NCBI GenBank assembly: GCA_903822115.1
Contig: CAIJNU010000013.1
Coordinates: 1 to 5,692 of the forward strand
Reading direction: 5' to 3'
Source: an uncultured Candidatus Peregrinibacteria bacterium
GTDB taxonomy: Bacteria > Patescibacteriota > Gracilibacteria > Peribacterales > Peribacteraceae
Length of the DNA stretch: 5,692 bases
Below are positions 4,205 through 5,692 of this stretch, in pieces. Below the pieces are notes generated by a model, which saw only the letters and a list, made by a program, of their open reading frames with translations, was not told where the DNA came from and made no database searches. Numbering within the stretch: the first letter of the stretch is position 1; each line of letters begins with the position of its first letter. The translations under genes and the position numbers were made by a program.

Positions 4205-5662
4205 TTACTTTTTATGTTTCTTCTTCGAGCTGCTGTTGCCTTCTTCCAAGGATGAGCTGAGTGATGAGGAGGACGCACTTGCTTGCAGCGAACCCGATGC
4301 GCTCGGTGGGGGTGGAGAGGAGGCGGACAACTCGTCGGATTGTGATGACGATGATGAGGAAGACGAAGGCATGGGTGGCAGTGAAGCACCGATGAAGATC
4401 AGTGCGCTTGATGCCGTACCGATGCGAATATTTCCCGTGGGATCGCTCAGGGTCAGCATTACAGACTTCCCCGCATGCGATTTTCCGTTGGGAAGGAGTG
4501 GAAATGTGAAATTCTGCTGCGAGACTCCCGAAGGGAAAACCAGCCGCGTCGATGTCCTGACGAAATCTATACCGTCGTACGCGCTCCCATTCTCCGTCGT
4601 GCACATCACCGACCCGATCCCACTTCCGCGCCCGTTGCGCACTACGCGGATCGTTGCGGATTTATCGCTTGGAGAAGCCAAAAACATTGCCTGCTGAAAA
4701 GAGACCGTATCGATGGGCGTGGCATCACGCGTGCTCAGGATCGCACTTGAGAAGCATCCGGAAGCGAGGAGCTGTCGGAAGACGGTTGCATGGAAGAACG
4801 CATCGACATTGGATTGCGAGAGAGAATCGATGGAAGTCAGGAAGGGGTAGGATTGCGACATCTGGGACTCCAGCTCCAGACAGGACAAGCACTGATCGAC
4901 GGTGGAGGTGATCGCCGTGAGCGTGGAGCTGATGAATGATTGCTGCGCAAAGCGGAGCGTTTGCTGGTTTGGGTACTGCGGTTCCCACGAAGGATCCCAA
5001 GCGTAGTTCGTGCTGATTTTCGAGAGTGGGGATCGGAGATCGCAGGAGTCTTGAGTGACGGGGGGTGGCAGCGGAGCAATGGCACTCTTCGAGATGCCAA
5101 ACACTCTCAGGTATGGAAGCGCTGATCTCGATTGCGCGCTCCCGGAAGCGCTCACGGGAACTGTGATGGGTGCGCTCGACGAACTCAGGGAGTACGAGCC
5201 CGAAGCGGTATTCGGAAGAAGAGCGCCCGTCGAACTCAGAGAGACTTCCTCACTCTCATTGCAGTTCTTCGCTTCGAAGTCGCTCTGGATCTGAGGCACG
5301 GTGTCTCCCGCAATGAGGAGTTTCACGCGCAACGTCTGGCAGGAGTCGGTCGCAAGCGTACGGCCTGCGCACTGTGCGACGAAGGAATTGCGTTCCTCGG
5401 GGCGCAGTGCGTCCCAGGTGTTCGTGATGGCTTGCGGATCCCCGGACTTCGCGGCGCTCAGGAGTCCGGCGATGATCGCGTTGCAGTCGGACTGCGAGAG
5501 AGGGGCGGTTGAGAGGACGGGAGAGAGTGATTGATTTGCGGAGGGAATGCCGAGGGATGCCGTCAAAAAATCTGAGAGACTGCGGACGTCCCACGCGATG
5601 AGAACGATGAGAACGACGAGCAGCGAAGCGGAGATGAGGGCGAGCGAATGATGTTTCCGCAT
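4205..5662 (-). CDS. Membrane-anchored or secreted protein with a Calx-beta-like domain and Ser-rich tail
   Basis: The 485-residue product has a short basic N-terminus (MRKHH) and a hydrophobic segment at about 7-24 that acts as signal anchor or signal peptide, so the rest should lie outside the membrane. Residues 55-310 are a region I do not recognise, with cysteines at 60, 98, 108, 134, 207, 258, 261 and 303 that could form disulfides; a Ser/Ala/Pro linker (about 138-182) splits it. Residues about 318-424 resemble a Calx-beta domain: VSF, then SATIRVVRNGRGSG, then GSAYDGIDF, LVFPSG and VMLTLSDPTGNIRIGTASSALIFI. Such beta-sandwich domains occur in sodium-calcium exchangers and in bacterial surface adhesins; some bind calcium, but acidic ligands here are sparse. 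The tail (432-479) is Ser/Pro/Ala-rich with eight Ser in a row and ends KKKHKK. The ATG at 5662 follows TATCTT-N6. The function is unknown; cell-surface structure or adhesion is a guess. Confidence 0.8.
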   Translation of the reverse strand: MRKHHSLALISASLLVVLIVLIAWDVRSLSDFLTASLGIPSANQSLSPVLSTAPLSQSDCNAIIAGLLSAAKSGDPQAITNTWDALRPEERNSFVAQCAGRTLATDSCQTLRVKLLIAGDTVPQIQSDFEAKNCNESEEVSLSSTGALLPNTASGSYSLSSSSAPITVPVSASGSAQSRSALPYLRVFGISKSAIAPLPPPVTQDSCDLRSPLSKISTNYAWDPSWEPQYPNQQTLRFAQQSFISSTLTAITSTVDQCLSCLELESQMSQSYPFLTSIDSLSQSNVDAFFHATVFRQLLASGCFSSAILSTRDATPIDTVSFQQAMFLASPSDKSATIRVVRNGRGSGIGSVMCTTENGSAYDGIDFVRTSTRLVFPSGVSQQNFTFPLLPNGKSHAGKSVMLTLSDPTGNIRIGTASSALIFIGASLPPMPSSSSSSSSQSDELSASSPPPPSASGSLQASASSSSLSSSLEEGNSSSKKKHKK

Positions 5663-5668
5663 GTCCTT

Positions 5669-5674
5669 AAGATA
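5669..5674 (-). promoter_or_regulatory. -10-like hexamer TATCTT, 6 nt before the Calx-beta gene start
   Basis: Minus strand TATCTT is followed by AAGGAC and then the ATG. The AAGGA could be read as a Shine-Dalgarno, but at one base from the ATG it is too close to work well, whereas the 6-nt gap to the hexamer matches the two other predicted leaderless starts in the window. Any -35 would lie at or beyond the window edge. Confidence 0.3.
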
Positions 5675-5692
5675 GCCGTTCCTGCAGGGAGA

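Noticed and set aside
4347..4375. GAT/GAG-rich imperfect trinucleotide run
   Set aside because: It encodes part of the Ser-rich tail on the minus strand (mixed TCA/TCG/TCC/TCT codons). It is coding low complexity and not an independent repeat.
3912..4697. 261-codon plus-strand open frame
   Set aside because: It is antisense to the Calx-beta gene and the second paralogue. Its acidic run is just the reverse complement of the poly-Ser codons, and no domain is recognisable.
1..5692. tRNA, rRNA, CRISPR array or insertion-sequence signals
   Set aside because: None seen by eye: no cloverleaf-like T-loop motif, no regularly spaced direct repeats, no transposase motifs and no terminal inverted repeats. 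A covariance-model search was not possible.

Overview
The window reads as an accessory stretch of a bacterial genome, most likely from a metagenome-type assembly. Almost everything from about position 180 to the right end is one style of DNA: moderately high GC, small secreted or membrane proteins with poly-serine linkers, few Shine-Dalgarno sites, and TGA used as an ordinary stop. This style resembles Patescibacteria/CPR lineages such as Peregrinibacteria, but that placement is an inference from style and not proven. The first ~175 bases differ: about 43% GC against about 63% in the adjacent 140 bases (hand count), with leucine written as TTA in 7 of 8 cases against 0 of 10 in the rest of the same reading frame.

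Left edge (1-799, minus strand). The first 36 bases encode the start of FabD (MVKYAIVFPGQG). Just upstream of it, the last ~45 codons of a FabH are joined in frame to a Kazal-type cysteine-rich lipoprotein whose Gmad2-like domain is cut in half at the joint. This is either a rare gene fusion or, more likely, a chimeric join between two genomes. Next come an unrecognised 57-residue two-helix membrane protein (869-1042, minus) and, divergent from it, a complete YahK-type zinc alcohol dehydrogenase (1168-2217, plus). The space between them carries a perfect 12-bp palindrome.

Middle and right (2305-5662, all minus strand, so read right to left). A secreted or membrane-anchored protein with a Calx-beta-like domain and a serine-rich tail (5662-4205) is followed by two small paralogous proteins of unknown function (3998-3654 and 3378-2995), then a short TspO/MBR protein (2948-2553) and a small zinc-ribbon protein (2556-2305) that overlaps tspO by ATGA.

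The most interesting part is regulatory. Both paralogues carry the same upstream architecture: an oriented box GTTGTTC-N6-TGAAC, exactly 26 nt, a TTGAC(A/G) -35-like element, 16 nt, TA(A/G)ACC. A third copy of the box lies further upstream of the pair, and I found no other copy in the window. Separately, three genes (the 57-aa protein, tspO and the Calx-beta protein) each have a -10-like hexamer exactly 6 nt before the ATG, which predicts leaderless mRNAs. Together these suggest a small membrane/envelope-related locus with at least two promoter classes.
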